Origin: Bacteroides sp. | Lineage (GTDB): Bacteria; Bacteroidota; Bacteroidia; Bacteroidales; Bacteroidaceae | Assembly: GCA_019414665.1 (NCBI GenBank) | Contig: DXLO01000007.1 | Location: 1 to 64,000 of the forward strand | Length of the DNA stretch: 64,000 nt | Reading direction: 5' to 3' | In this document: one piece after another, positions 23,904-33,760 of the stretch | Numbering within the stretch: position 1 is the first letter of the stretch | How the letters are laid out: each line of letters opens with the position of its first letter | Notes under the pieces: generated by a model | Told to the model about the DNA's origin: nothing | Database searches by the model: none | Seen by the model: only the letters and a program-made list of their open reading frames with translations | Translations under genes and position numbers: made by a program

Positions 23904-24955
23904 TGCCTTTTTTCTGCTGCTTTCCGATACCAGAACAAAGCTTTTTCCATATCCGGTGTACCTGTCCATCCTTCCTCGTAGGCTTGTCCGATACGATAAA
24001 GCGCATAGATATCTTCCGATTTTCTATATGCCTCGAAAGCCAGAGGAAGAGATGACGGCAGCTCGCCGCACCCTTTTCTGTATAAATCTCCCAAATTAGT
24101 AGGGGCATACAAATGGTCTCCCTGAAGATAAGCCTGCTTGAACCAATACTCTGCCTTCAGTCCGTCGCGTCCAACACCGATACCTTCCTGATAAATGGTT
24201 CCCAAATCATTCAAAACGACTCCTGCAACTTCCCTGCCCGACTGATAGTCTTCACCCAGTTTAAGCAGCATCTCCGTATCTTCACGAGAATAACTTTCCC
24301 ACGTTTCCGCTCCGTCAATTTGCCACGATTTCACCCTGCCTATCGATATATGCTGGGGAACGTCAACTTCCGTTTCCAGGTCTTCCCGATTACGGTCTTC
24401 TTCCAGTTCTGCATCTGTCGCCTGAGGAAGCAAGCCATTTCTCATGATATACTGTATGTAGCCATAAATCCGCGGAGTTGAAGAATGCAGATTAACCCCA
24501 TATTGTGCCAGCAAGTCTAAGGAAATATATCCTACACCCTCCAACGGAAATCCCACATAATAGCGGGGAAACACAGACAAGGCGGACTTTAACATAGCGA
24601 CCTCTTCCCCGATGGAGTCTTCAATCCAGGACTCATCGTATACACGATAAGCTGTTCGACCTGCCGATTCGGGAATAGCCAATGATTCATGATTGAGATG
24701 CTGACATAAGCAATCGGCCAGATATGGAAAGAATTTATAATCGCTATAAGAAGCAAGTCCGTCTATCATAACTTCATATTCATCCGGACCTTCTGCTATG
24801 ACAAACAAAGTAGTGGAAATCCCCGGACGGCTGAAATAGTAATAAGAACGTTCTTCATCATACCCTTCAAACTCAAAACGCACAGGAACATCCAGTTCAT
24901 GCAAAAAAGCATCCAGATTCAACCTTTCCGACGAATGTATACAGACCGATCTCAT
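23834..24955 (-). CDS. Sel1-like repeat protein
   Basis: A 373-residue soluble protein. The N-terminal half (1 to about 190) is an uncharacterised alpha/beta domain, with a stretch vaguely like YbjN-type folds (FEFEGYDEERSYYYFSRPG). The C-terminal part (about 235-360) holds three or more Sel1/TPR units: LNDLGTIYQEGIGVGRDGLK, NLGDLYRKGCGELP, YRIGQAYEEGWTGTPDMEKA. Such repeats mediate protein-protein contacts. Its ATG overlaps the stop of the AI-2E-family permease gene by 4 bp (ATGA), implying translational coupling. The C-terminus overlaps the MATE gene by 70 bp in the convergent direction, so the last residues may not be conserved. Confidence 0.8.
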   Translation of the reverse strand: MRSVCIHSSERLNLDAFLHELDVPVRFEFEGYDEERSYYYFSRPGISTTLFVIAEGPDEYEVMIDGLASYSDYKFFPYLADCLCQHLNHESLAIPESAGRTAYRVYDESWIEDSIGEEVAMLKSALSVFPRYYVGFPLEGVGYISLDLLAQYGVNLHSSTPRIYGYIQYIMRNGLLPQATDAELEEDRNREDLETEVDVPQHISIGRVKSWQIDGAETWESYSREDTEMLLKLGEDYQSGREVAGVVLNDLGTIYQEGIGVGRDGLKAEYWFKQAYLQGDHLYAPTNLGDLYRKGCGELPSSLPLAFEAYRKSEDIYALYRIGQAYEEGWTGTPDMEKALFWYRKAAEKRHHLAVRRLEELSNSACMMPRNAR

Positions 24956-25968
24956 GCTTTTTCTTCCTCCTCAGTACCATCCAACAGATATTCTTTTCGG
25001 AACATATCGAGGAACAACAAAAACAAAGAAACCAGCAACGGACCAAAAATAATTCCCATAAAGCCAAAAATAGGCAGTCCGGCAACTACACCAAAAATCG
25101 TAATGAGCGGATGGATGTTTGCCATTTTCTTCTGAAGGAGAAAACGGATCAGATTATCACACTGGGAAATTATAATACCTCCATATCCCAAAAGGATAAG
25201 CGCATTGATCCATTCGCCCATTATCAGGAAGTAAATGGATACGGGAATCCAGATTAAGGCAGTACCTACCAATGGAATAATAGAAGCAAAGGCTGTAAGC
25301 AAAGCTGTCAGATAAGGATTGGGAGCATCACATAATAAATATCCTCCTAACGAAATAATTCCTTGTATAACAGCCAGCAATGGTATACCTATCGCATTAG
25401 AACGAACCATCAGCTGAATTTTATTCAACACTTCACGCTTATTGCTTTCTTCAAAGGGCATGATCGTAGATACATAATGTTCCATTTTCCGACCTTCCCA
25501 AAGCATGAAAAACATCAACATAATAGCAACAGCCAAGTTTACAATAAGATCACTTACACCTGTCATGATTTTCTGGCCAATAGACGATGCCTGTACAACC
25601 ATAAATGACAAACTTTTCTCCGACAGCAAATCGAATCCCGTACGTTCTTCGATGATGTCAATAACCTGATGAGCCGGCTGGATAATGGCCTGAGTATCGA
25701 AATGCATTCCTGAAATCTGACTTACAATAGCCCAACTGAACAGCGACACCGGAATCAGAATAAAAAGTGTAACGCCGATAGTTATCATCCACACAGCCAG
25801 CAAAGGTTTTATCTTCGTCTGAAGCCAGTTGGAAAAGTTACGCAACAAAATATATAAAGTAAATCCTCCTAATATCCCGTTCATAAAAGGCTGAGCCTGA
25901 CGAAATAACAATATTCCTAACCCTATGATGAAAATAATTAGAGAATATTTCCAGTATTGTTCTTTCAT
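24952..25968 (-). CDS. AI-2E family transporter (PerM/TqsA-like permease)
   Basis: A 338-residue membrane protein with about seven to eight hydrophobic helices. It has the family pattern: two N-terminal helices, a periplasmic loop (about 80-145), then the C-terminal helix bundle with YLLCDAPNPYLTALLTAFAS and PLVGTALIWIPVSIYFL. Family members have been linked to autoinducer-2 export or Na+/H+ exchange. The name should not be read as proof of quorum sensing, and no luxS is seen. The tail is acidic (EEEEKA). Its promoter box is at 26020-26027, and it is coupled to the downstream Sel1 gene. Confidence 0.88.
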   Translation of the reverse strand: MKEQYWKYSLIIFIIGLGILLFRQAQPFMNGILGGFTLYILLRNFSNWLQTKIKPLLAVWMITIGVTLFILIPVSLFSWAIVSQISGMHFDTQAIIQPAHQVIDIIEERTGFDLLSEKSLSFMVVQASSIGQKIMTGVSDLIVNLAVAIMLMFFMLWEGRKMEHYVSTIMPFEESNKREVLNKIQLMVRSNAIGIPLLAVIQGIISLGGYLLCDAPNPYLTALLTAFASIIPLVGTALIWIPVSIYFLIMGEWINALILLGYGGIIISQCDNLIRFLLQKKMANIHPLITIFGVVAGLPIFGFMGIIFGPLLVSLFLLFLDMFRKEYLLDGTEEEEKA

Positions 25969-26019
25969 ACCTAATAAGTTCCGTTTTTAGTTTGTAATAA
26001 ATATATTGTATGCTTGGGG

Positions 26020-26027
26020 CAAAGTTA
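26020..26027 (-). promoter_or_regulatory. AI-2E-family permease promoter (-7 box)
   Basis: Minus-strand TAACTTTG, about 50 nt before the ATG. Confidence 0.45.
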
Positions 26028-26213
26028 CGGAAATATACTTATCAGCAAGTGATTTACAATTGAATTTTCAATGAAAAATTACCGGAAATTAATATTCTGA
26101 GAGCCTTGTTACTTTATCTGCTTAATTCCAACAAAATCCCTGTAATAAATTATACCTAGTACGATTTTCAAATCATGAAACAACTTTAAACAAACAAGAG
26201 TGATACCATGAAC

Positions 26214-26280
26214 AAAAAGGTCGTTTATGGTAACCGTCATATATACTTCCCAGCATAAAACAAACGTCCCATAAACGACC
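26214..26280 (-). terminator. Terminator of the glycan utilization operon
   Basis: A 12-bp perfect stem, GGTCGTTTATGG (26219-26230) with CCATAAACGACC (26269-26280), a 38-nt loop, and five T on the minus-strand 3' side. Confidence 0.7.
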
Positions 26281-26360
26281 CGGCATTGACAATCAACATA
26301 TAGTCAAATGCCTCAACCACTTAAAAAATACCTAATACCTAGATATTTTTTTCAACATTT

Positions 26361-28694
26361 TTATTCTAATCCAACTTCATCGACAAAAATGAAAGCAGGT
26401 CGGCCGCTTCCCCAATGCCATGAAGGAATCTTATATTCCGGCTTCGCTATAATCTTAATATAACGCGCACTTACTGTATCAAAGTCCACTTCATGTTTGT
26501 AAATACCATTTTTATCTTTTGATGTGACAGCCGGATAATCGACAGTCTTTAATTCTTTATAGATTTTACCATCGGCAGATGACAATACAGAAATACTTCT
26601 TACGTCCAGGATTTCTTCACCAATCTCTACATAAGTACGTACCCAAGCTTTATGGACAGAGGTTTCTTGTTTCAAATCGACAACCAGCTCCATGTCATTT
26701 TTGTAAAATGCAATCCACCTGCCAGTTCTGTAGTTAGGTGTTCCACTCAAACCATCAACCAACGTATATTCACCATTATATTTATACTTTTCATTGATTG
26801 GTTGTAATAATATCAGCGGTTTGGCAGTAGCCTTGTTAAAATCGATCTTTTCTGTAAGTACGGCACTCTTAGCATTACGACGTATCGTAACAGCCTTTAA
26901 GACACAGCTTTCTTTTAAAGCGAGCGTATCAGTATATTGCTGAGATTTTTCTGTAGGTTCACTACCATCAAGCGTATAATAAATAGGAGAATCTCCTATA
27001 GCTGATAAAACGACCTTTATGGAATTATCTGTATAATCAGTAATATACTCAGCCTTGACATTGAAAACATGCTTGGCATAATTATATCCGTTATCATCAT
27101 ACACTGATATCAGTTTAGGCAGACGCTGCAAGAAATTATCGTAGTTTTTCTTTTCCGGAAGAGTCCACTGAACTTCTGACAAAGCAGCCAGACGAGGTAA
27201 TTCCATATATTCCAACTGACTATAAGTAGGAATATATTCGGTCCATAAGTTAGCTTGCACACCGATAATATGAGCAGCCTCTTCTGGTGTCAGACTCTTA
27301 TCTACCGGTTCGTAGCTATATACTCTTTCTACAGATACATATCCTCCGATAGCCAAAGGCTCATTCTCTGTATCTATCGTCTGATAATAATCAAAATACA
27401 GATGCGAAGCTGGAGTCATGATAGCGTCATTACCCATCTTGGCAGCCTCAATGCCACCTTCGCTGCCTCTCCATGACATAACTGTAGCTGTAGGACTCAA
27501 GCCACCTTCCAGAATTTCATCCCAACCTATAATTTTACGTCCTTTTTCATTCAGGAACTTCTCTGCATATCCAATAATATAAGACTGCAATTTCTGTTCG
27601 GCCGTATGTTTAGCATCAGACTTAATTCCCAAAGCCTTAATACGTGCCTGACATTTCGGACATTTCTGCCAACGTACCTTTGGGCACTCATCTCCTCCTA
27701 CATGAATATACTCAGAGGGAAAAACTTCAACAATTTCGCCCAAAACATCTTCTATGAATTTAAGCGTTTCATCATTACCTGCACACAGGACATCCTCAGA
27801 TACTCCCCACTGCTGCCATACTTCATACGGTCCACCCGTACATCCCAGATAAGGATAGGCAGCTAAAGCAGCTTGCATGTGTCCTGGCAAATCAATTTCC
27901 GGAATGACTGTTATAAATCTTTCCTGAGCATATTTTACAATATCACGGGCTTCATCCTGAGTATAAAACCCTCCATATTCTACATTATCATATTCTCCCG
28001 AATTACGTCCTATAACAGTCTTTGCACGTTTAGAGCCAATAGTCGTAAGTTCCGGACGTTTCTTTATTTCAATTCTCCATCCCTGATCGTCAGTAAGATG
28101 CCAATGTAATCTGTTTATATTATGCAAGGCAAGCATATCTATAAAACGCTTAATAGAATCTGCCGGAAAGAAATGACGCGAAACATCCAAATGCACTCCA
28201 CGATATGAAAAACGCGGAAAGTCATTTATCTCTACTGCCGGATACACTACATTTCCATGTTCTGTATCAGCCATAGCCTTACGCAAAGTCTGAATCCCAT
28301 AAAATACTCCTGCTGCTGAAGCACCTTGTATGCTAATATTGTTATCACCAACAACCAGGCGATATGCTTCCGGGTTCTTATCATCCAGTCCGGTTGACAA
28401 AACAATTGCATTCTTCTCTACTTTCTTATCTGTAACGTCCAGTTTCTTGCCTGTCTGTCCAGCTATATACTCAGACAAAAACTCAGCATTACGTTTCATA
28501 GCCTCATCACCTTCAGGATATACAATAGAAGTCGTACCTGCTAGTTCAAAACCCTTATCCGATGAGATTTTTTCAACATGCTGTGGTAAAGGAATAATAT
28601 CAAAATCGGCCTGAACAGTCTTCTCACTCGTACACGAATAAAAAATACTTCCCCATACCAAAAGAACTAATCCCGTAATTATATTCTTCTTCAT
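26361..28694 (-). CDS. GH20 beta-N-acetylhexosaminidase, lipoprotein (PUL, third copy)
   Basis: A 777-residue exo-hexosaminidase removing terminal GlcNAc or GalNAc. The lipoprotein signal ends in IFYSC (Cys21). Then come a GH20b domain (about 30-155), the GH20 barrel (about 160-500) with HVGGDECPK holding the catalytic Asp335-Glu336 pair, and VMSWRG at 405-410. A chitobiase-type C-terminal beta domain (YYTLDGSEPTEK) follows, then a discoidin-like end. The ATG at 28694 is chosen because the signal peptide starts there. Residues after Cys are TSEKT, not acidic, so I infer a periplasmic face. It is the last PUL gene and a close paralog of the copy at 39082-41421. Confidence 0.94.
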   Translation of the reverse strand: MKKNIITGLVLLVWGSIFYSCTSEKTVQADFDIIPLPQHVEKISSDKGFELAGTTSIVYPEGDEAMKRNAEFLSEYIAGQTGKKLDVTDKKVEKNAIVLSTGLDDKNPEAYRLVVGDNNISIQGASAAGVFYGIQTLRKAMADTEHGNVVYPAVEINDFPRFSYRGVHLDVSRHFFPADSIKRFIDMLALHNINRLHWHLTDDQGWRIEIKKRPELTTIGSKRAKTVIGRNSGEYDNVEYGGFYTQDEARDIVKYAQERFITVIPEIDLPGHMQAALAAYPYLGCTGGPYEVWQQWGVSEDVLCAGNDETLKFIEDVLGEIVEVFPSEYIHVGGDECPKVRWQKCPKCQARIKALGIKSDAKHTAEQKLQSYIIGYAEKFLNEKGRKIIGWDEILEGGLSPTATVMSWRGSEGGIEAAKMGNDAIMTPASHLYFDYYQTIDTENEPLAIGGYVSVERVYSYEPVDKSLTPEEAAHIIGVQANLWTEYIPTYSQLEYMELPRLAALSEVQWTLPEKKNYDNFLQRLPKLISVYDDNGYNYAKHVFNVKAEYITDYTDNSIKVVLSAIGDSPIYYTLDGSEPTEKSQQYTDTLALKESCVLKAVTIRRNAKSAVLTEKIDFNKATAKPLILLQPINEKYKYNGEYTLVDGLSGTPNYRTGRWIAFYKNDMELVVDLKQETSVHKAWVRTYVEIGEEILDVRSISVLSSADGKIYKELKTVDYPAVTSKDKNGIYKHEVDFDTVSARYIKIIAKPEYKIPSWHWGSGRPAFIFVDEVGLE

Positions 28695-28798
28695 ACAGAA
28701 CTTTATTAAAAAAATTAAGAGCAAACTCAATATAATACATAAAAAGTCTGCTCTTAAATAACTTAATGTGTAACTAAAAAATAAATGCAGCTATAATA

Positions 28799-29743
28799 TT
28801 AGTTCGCAGTATAGATATAGAATTTTGTAATATCTACTCTAGACGGAACCTCAATCATCTGATACTTCAAGTAACGAGTTGCAACTGTGTATTTAAATGC
28901 AATATCATGATAAGCACCTGATGTTGCAACTTGTCCCATAGATTTCCAAGAAGAACCGTTTTCCGAAGTAAAGATTTCAACTTTAGTCGGACAATAGCCT
29001 CCTCCCCAGTGAGAAGTCTGAATACCTGTAACATTCTTTACTTCTTTTAGATCGACAGTAAGCCAGAATGGAGTACCATTAGTAGCAACATCACCACCTC
29101 CTTTACCATTCACAGAATTAGCAGCTGCATTCTCTACTCCATCCATAAAAGTAAATACCCAATTAGTGATATCTGTATTCAAAGTACTATTTTCCGGAGC
29201 CTTTCCAAAGAATAATAAATCTTCTTCTCTTTCTTCCTTCTTTTGAATCTTTACAGAAAGTGACTTATGCAAATCAGAAAGAACAACATCCGAAGCAACT
29301 GACTCAATTCCTGCTACATTAATATTTAATGTATATTCAGCAGCTTCTGAAACAGAAGCAATATCCGACCAATCTGTGATAGATATAGAAACTGGTTCTG
29401 ATTTTGTACTACCAGCTTTTATCACAGCTTTATTTGACGACATTGTTATTTTTTCTGAACTAATTCCTTCACATGTAGCACTTATATCTACCGTAATATC
29501 ATTACTAGCCGCTTTCTGTATAGTAGCCATCACATCCATAGCCACTGTACCCTCAATCTCCTTTCCTGTAAAATGGTCCAAAGTTACAGTTTGTATAGGC
29601 TTCAGATAATTCGTCGGCAACAGAGAAACATATGTCATATTCCATTCATTTACCGCATTCTCATCATCATCACTACATGAAGAAAACGGAATGATGCAGC
29701 TCGAAATAGCCGCAACTAATATATATCGTAAAAACTTTTTCAT
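28799..29743 (-). CDS. Discoidin (F5/8 type C) domain lipoprotein, probable surface glycan-binding protein
   Basis: A 314-residue lipoprotein with the signal ending IPFSSC (Cys23), followed by SDDDEN, an acidic stretch like the Bacteroides surface-export signal. Residues about 35-170 resemble the DUF1735-type beta domain common in SusD-locus binding proteins. Residues about 175-314 form an F5/8 type C carbohydrate-binding domain (WLTVDLKEVKNVTGIQTSHW, KVEIFTSENGSSWKSMG, RYLKYQMIEVP). It has no catalytic motif. It sits between the LamG protein and the last GH20; a possible internal promoter is at 29761-29768. Confidence 0.82.
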   Translation of the reverse strand: MKKFLRYILVAAISSCIIPFSSCSDDDENAVNEWNMTYVSLLPTNYLKPIQTVTLDHFTGKEIEGTVAMDVMATIQKAASNDITVDISATCEGISSEKITMSSNKAVIKAGSTKSEPVSISITDWSDIASVSEAAEYTLNINVAGIESVASDVVLSDLHKSLSVKIQKKEEREEDLLFFGKAPENSTLNTDITNWVFTFMDGVENAAANSVNGKGGGDVATNGTPFWLTVDLKEVKNVTGIQTSHWGGGYCPTKVEIFTSENGSSWKSMGQVATSGAYHDIAFKYTVATRYLKYQMIEVPSRVDITKFYIYTAN

Positions 29744-29760
29744 ATTATTAAGATTCTTTT

Positions 29761-29768
29761 CAAAGGTA
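29761..29768 (-). promoter_or_regulatory. Possible internal PUL promoter (-7 box)
   Basis: Minus-strand TACCTTTG, 18 nt before the discoidin-protein ATG, without a clear -33 element. It could let the last two genes be expressed apart from susCD. Confidence 0.3.
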
Positions 29769-29811
29769 CTATCCTCTAAATCGGGATAGCACCTTTATGT
29801 TAACAAAATAA

Positions 29812-31014
29812 TTATTCAGGCCATGCTGTAGATTCATCTGTAGATAAAATATCGTGAACCCAAACAAAATCTTTAGAAGTAGTTAAAGAATGATTATGTC
29901 CTGTAGCATCAACAAAGTTCTTACCTTCTCCTTCATTCAAGCGCCAGTATGCTTCCAATCCTTCAGAACTTGGACTAACCTGTACCATACTATTCTGAAT
30001 CTGAACGGCAGAACGTGCAACAGACCAGATACGAGCTTCACTTACTAAGATCTTACAGCTTCCCCACCAGCCACTTTGGTTACCATCACCATCGGTAAAC
30101 CAATTTATACTAGTAAATGTTCTACAAGGATCTGAGCAAGCTAATGTACCACTATCTACACCGTTAACATAAATCTTATAGTTCATACCATCAAATGTCA
30201 CAGCCAAATGCTGCCATTTGTTAACTTCAAAATGATGACTTGGGTTAACATAACCATTATGCAACTGAATCTGAACTTGAGAATGCAAAGGATGATCAGG
30301 ATTTTCAGCATTCGGGTCTTCGAAACGTAACAAAATCATTCTACCTTGTCCATCACTTGTTGAGAAGACTGCACGGTTACGATTATCTGTATCACTCACC
30401 TGGAAACGTACTTCAATGGTATACTGAGCATAAGTTTCCGGATTATCAATATAGCTCTGTGAGAATAGTTTTGCACCTCCAACAAACATTGGGGCAGAAA
30501 AACGAATAGTACTTTCTGCTAGAATAACAAAGCTACCAGTATTATCCATTGCAGGCAAAGCTCCATCTTTGGCAACCAAACGTAAAGGTAAAGCGTAAGA
30601 CTCGCCCGATTTCATCATTTCATCAGAGAAAGCTTCCAAAGTAATTTCTGTTTCCTCTGCATTGTACTCACCAGCTTTAACCAATATATCTTCCGGCAAT
30701 ATATACTGACCTTCAGGCAAGGTAATGTAACTTGTTCCATTCTGTCTATTAAACTCATCCAGAACAGAAGGATCTACAACTAATTTATAATGATTATCAG
30801 TAGTTGACAAATCACTCAAATGTATGTTCAAGGTTGTTTTACTTTCACCATCTACACTGACATTAACCTTCGAACTAGTACCAGACAATGCTTCTTTAAT
30901 AAATGCATGAGTATCTAATACATCATATTCAGCATTATCGCAAGATGTAAAAGCTCCCAATCCAGCAATAACAGCTGAAAGAAGCCATATTTTTATATAA
31001 TTTTTCCGTTTCAT
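29812..31014 (-). CDS. DUF1735 and LamG domain lipoprotein, probable surface glycan-binding protein
   Basis: A 400-residue lipoprotein (signal ending GAFTSC, Cys25, followed by DNAEYD). Residues about 35-165 are a DUF1735 domain (LNIHLSDLSTTDNHYKLVVD, YILPEDILVKAGEYNAEE). Residues about 180-390 are a concanavalin-A-like LamG domain (YTIEVRFQVSD, KWQHLAVTFDGMNYKIYVNG, SEARIWSVARSAVQIQ, EAYWRLNEGEG). LamG domains in these loci bind sugars. No catalytic residues are apparent. Its place after GH18 mirrors the binding-protein genes of N-glycan PULs in Bacteroides. It lies 12 bp after the GH18 gene. Confidence 0.85.
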   Translation of the reverse strand: MKRKNYIKIWLLSAVIAGLGAFTSCDNAEYDVLDTHAFIKEALSGTSSKVNVSVDGESKTTLNIHLSDLSTTDNHYKLVVDPSVLDEFNRQNGTSYITLPEGQYILPEDILVKAGEYNAEETEITLEAFSDEMMKSGESYALPLRLVAKDGALPAMDNTGSFVILAESTIRFSAPMFVGGAKLFSQSYIDNPETYAQYTIEVRFQVSDTDNRNRAVFSTSDGQGRMILLRFEDPNAENPDHPLHSQVQIQLHNGYVNPSHHFEVNKWQHLAVTFDGMNYKIYVNGVDSGTLACSDPCRTFTSINWFTDGDGNQSGWWGSCKILVSEARIWSVARSAVQIQNSMVQVSPSSEGLEAYWRLNEGEGKNFVDATGHNHSLTTSKDFVWVHDILSTDESTAWPE

Positions 31015-31026
31015 AAATTATTTCTC

Positions 31027-32166
31027 TTATTTTTTTAATAATGTGTGACTAGAAGGATTCATTATCTGAATAGCATTTCGCATATTCTTATATTCAGGAT
31101 TTGTTCCAAATTCAGCCTCCATACGATAAGCTCCGACTCCTGCTTTCTGGAAACCGTTACGTGGAACCCAACGAGCCATGCCTTCTAATGACTTCATTTT
31201 ATTTCCATAACTATCAGTAAAATCATATCCACCATTCATGGCAATATCTACTGCTTCAAAATTTTCAGTCATTATAGTCATATTAGTAACCTTCTCTTCA
31301 CCTAATTCTTCGCCAAATGTAGAAATCAGAGCAGGTCCCCAAACATTTCCGTCAATCAAACGACCATTCAAATTACCATCCCCAGAGCAACTATAAGCCT
31401 GAATAATGAAATAATCGAAATAATGTCCAATTTCCGGTCTGTCTGTTATTCTCTGAGGCTCTCCGTCTATAACCAACAGCTTTCCTGTTCCAGATTTAGG
31501 TCCAAAGTACTTACCTAATTCATCTACAAAAATGAAAAAGTTATTATTATCACTCTGTTTGACAATATTACCATGATAAGGTCCAGCAACTGGCTCATAG
31601 TCAATATCAAACCCATCATATCCATACTTATTCAAGGTATCAGCTACAGCTCTGGCATACGTACGGATTGCATTTTCTACAGCTTCTGCATTACTTTCAT
31701 CTTCAGGCCATCCCCAAAATTCATTAATAGCATCCTGTTCACTGGCATATCCATTTTCTTCCCAGTTGGCAGTAACAGATTTAGGAGTCATACCTTTGCC
31801 AATATTATCTATAATAGAGCAATATATGATTTTAGTACCTTTTACCTGCTGTACAAACTGCATATCTCGTTTTTGAGCATCAGATAAATCCAAACCATTA
31901 TCCCAAATAGATACAATATCCATACTATCCGGAATACCAGCTAAAGATGTTTTCATAAAAGCACCTTCAGCATTCCATCCACTATACCATCCGAAAGCAA
32001 CCTGATGATCAGTCTGCTTATACGCTCTTAATGCAGCATAATATTCTTCAGATGTAATTTCTTCAGGAAAGCTCTCTGCTTCGGTTTCTGTCCAATCGCT
32101 ACAGCTTGCTACAAAAGGAGCGGCTAAGGAAAGTAACAATGCGTATATATAATATCTCTTTTTCAT
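31027..32166 (-). CDS. GH18 endo-beta-N-acetylglucosaminidase-type lipoprotein
   Basis: A 379-residue GH18 enzyme. The lipoprotein signal ends PFVASC (Cys22), followed by SDWTETEAE. The catalytic signature DGFDIDYE is at residues 184-191, with Asp189 as the assisting residue and Glu191 as the acid/base; the DxxDxDxE pattern is complete. FGWYSGWN near 59-66 and YFIIQAYSC are typical of the endo-H/F-like bacterial branch rather than of large chitinases. In a SusCD locus with hexosaminidases, cleavage of the GlcNAc-GlcNAc core of N-glycans is the best reading; chitin-like oligomers are the alternative. It lies 26 bp after the SusD-like gene. Confidence 0.87.
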   Translation of the reverse strand: MKKRYYIYALLLSLAAPFVASCSDWTETEAESFPEEITSEEYYAALRAYKQTDHQVAFGWYSGWNAEGAFMKTSLAGIPDSMDIVSIWDNGLDLSDAQKRDMQFVQQVKGTKIIYCSIIDNIGKGMTPKSVTANWEENGYASEQDAINEFWGWPEDESNAEAVENAIRTYARAVADTLNKYGYDGFDIDYEPVAGPYHGNIVKQSDNNNFFIFVDELGKYFGPKSGTGKLLVIDGEPQRITDRPEIGHYFDYFIIQAYSCSGDGNLNGRLIDGNVWGPALISTFGEELGEEKVTNMTIMTENFEAVDIAMNGGYDFTDSYGNKMKSLEGMARWVPRNGFQKAGVGAYRMEAEFGTNPEYKNMRNAIQIMNPSSHTLLKK

Positions 32167-32192
32167 AGATTATTTCTTTTTTGAATATTCAA

Positions 32193-33740
32193 TTAATTTT
32201 TCTTTGCCCATTTCAAATCAGTAGCTTCATTGTCAGCGCCACCCAATTCAGCTACACCCTGATTATAGTTTGCTGTATTATTCTGTGCTTCTGTATATGG
32301 GAAGCTCAAACGACGCATACCTCTTATACTACTTACGCCACAATCGGAAAGATTATCAATGCAAGGATAAAGTTCAGGATAACCTGTTCTACGATATTCT
32401 GCCCATGCTTCCATACCCAAAGGATAATTGGCAATCCACTTCTGAGTAATAATACGCTGGAAGTTTTTACCTGTAAGCGAATTATCGTTGTCATCCCATT
32501 TCACAGATACTGTATTAGTAATAGAAGCCGGTGCGTTTTGTACATCATCACTAGCATGTGATACGACAGGAGCTTGATCTATAGCTAAATAATCATCAGC
32601 AGCTACAGTATATTGTTCCATAGAAAGATTAATACCTGTTTCATAATATTCCTTAGCAGATTTATTACCAACATTCCAGCCTCTTAAAATACCTTCTGCA
32701 CGTAAGAATGCTGTTTCTGCAGCACAAAATACCAGCAACTTATCAGATCCAGAAATGGCAGGTGTAGAGAAAGCAGAAGCAGCTCCTTTATCAAAATTGC
32801 TATCACCTGTACGCATACCGACATACTGATCTGTTTTGCCTGTCATAGTCGACTTATTAAAATACTTAGGCATACGAGGATCGTTATAAGCATTCATATA
32901 ATCGACAATATTAGCATTTACACGCAAGTCACCCCAGCTGACAGCAGCCAATTGATAAGGATTAGTCTGTGTGCCACAGTCCATCATAGCATTGTCAGCA
33001 TTAGTTTCAATTAATCCAGCCTTATCGGCAACAGCAGCCTCAGCTGCTTCCTTTGCCATATCAGGCCAAGCATTACTGATACGCATTGCAACGCGTAAAC
33101 GCATAGAATTGGCCAATTTAGCCCAACTTGCATAATTACCGCCAAACACCGGATCATTTGAACCTAGAGGAGCAAATCCACTTGTACCTACATAATAGTC
33201 ATAAAGCACACTTGCAGCATTTGCCAAGTCTTCCAAAATATGCTTGTAAACTTCTTCCTGAGAATCGTAAGCTACATAGAAATTACCTTTCTTTACCTGA
33301 CTATAAGGAAGAGGACCATAACAGTCTGCTACACGCAACATGGTAATGGCACGAATCATGCAAGCAAATGCATAATAATGACCTGTAGAGTTTGTTGCTT
33401 CCTGAATTTGGAAAAAGTTTCCATAAATCTTTTCAAACGGAGTATTCCATGGACCTGCACTCCATGCGTCACTTGGATTGAATGTTCCAAAGTTTGTTCC
33501 ACTCCATGTATTAGAACAACAAAGATAACCGCCTAACTGTCCTACCATCTGATCCATCATCTGAGAATCATTCTGCTGAATATTGACAATAGTTTCAATC
33601 ATTGATTTCATCAGTGTAGCAGGATCGGCCTCATGGATCTGATACTGATTAGTATTATATTCTTCAAATTTATCGGTACAACCTCCTGCCAACATCAGTA
33701 AAGCTGCTCCCAATGTTATATGTTTCAAATAATTTTTCAT
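32193..33740 (-). CDS. susD: SusD/RagB-like glycan-binding lipoprotein
   Basis: A 515-residue outer-membrane lipoprotein. The signal ends MLAGGC (Cys21), followed by TDKFEEYNTNQYQ. It belongs to the SusD-like_2 group (KFEEYNTNQ, WAKLANSMRLRVAMRIS, WANYPLGMEAWAEYRRTGYP written here in part as PLGMEAWAEYRRTGYP). SusD proteins form a lid on the SusC channel and deliver oligosaccharides to it. It starts 20 bp after susC. The symbol denotes the family role, not starch specificity. Confidence 0.95.
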   Translation of the reverse strand: MKNYLKHITLGAALLMLAGGCTDKFEEYNTNQYQIHEADPATLMKSMIETIVNIQQNDSQMMDQMVGQLGGYLCCSNTWSGTNFGTFNPSDAWSAGPWNTPFEKIYGNFFQIQEATNSTGHYYAFACMIRAITMLRVADCYGPLPYSQVKKGNFYVAYDSQEEVYKHILEDLANAASVLYDYYVGTSGFAPLGSNDPVFGGNYASWAKLANSMRLRVAMRISNAWPDMAKEAAEAAVADKAGLIETNADNAMMDCGTQTNPYQLAAVSWGDLRVNANIVDYMNAYNDPRMPKYFNKSTMTGKTDQYVGMRTGDSNFDKGAASAFSTPAISGSDKLLVFCAAETAFLRAEGILRGWNVGNKSAKEYYETGINLSMEQYTVAADDYLAIDQAPVVSHASDDVQNAPASITNTVSVKWDDNDNSLTGKNFQRIITQKWIANYPLGMEAWAEYRRTGYPELYPCIDNLSDCGVSSIRGMRRLSFPYTEAQNNTANYNQGVAELGGADNEATDLKWAKKN

Positions 33741-33760
33741 AACGTGAATCTCCTTTAAAA

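Larger units (their letters stand above)
25969..26360 (-). other. Intergenic region between the PUL end and the permease gene
   Basis: A 392-bp AT-rich gap. It contains the permease promoter (minus-strand TAACTTTG, 26020-26027), the PUL terminator (26214-26280), and a second short inverted repeat (GGCATTGAC near 26282-26290 with GTCAAATGCC, 26303-26312, one base bulged). I see no gene. Confidence 0.6.

Noticed and set aside
24952..25968. Quorum-sensing function from the AI-2E family name
   Set aside because: No luxS or related gene in view; the family includes ion exchangers.
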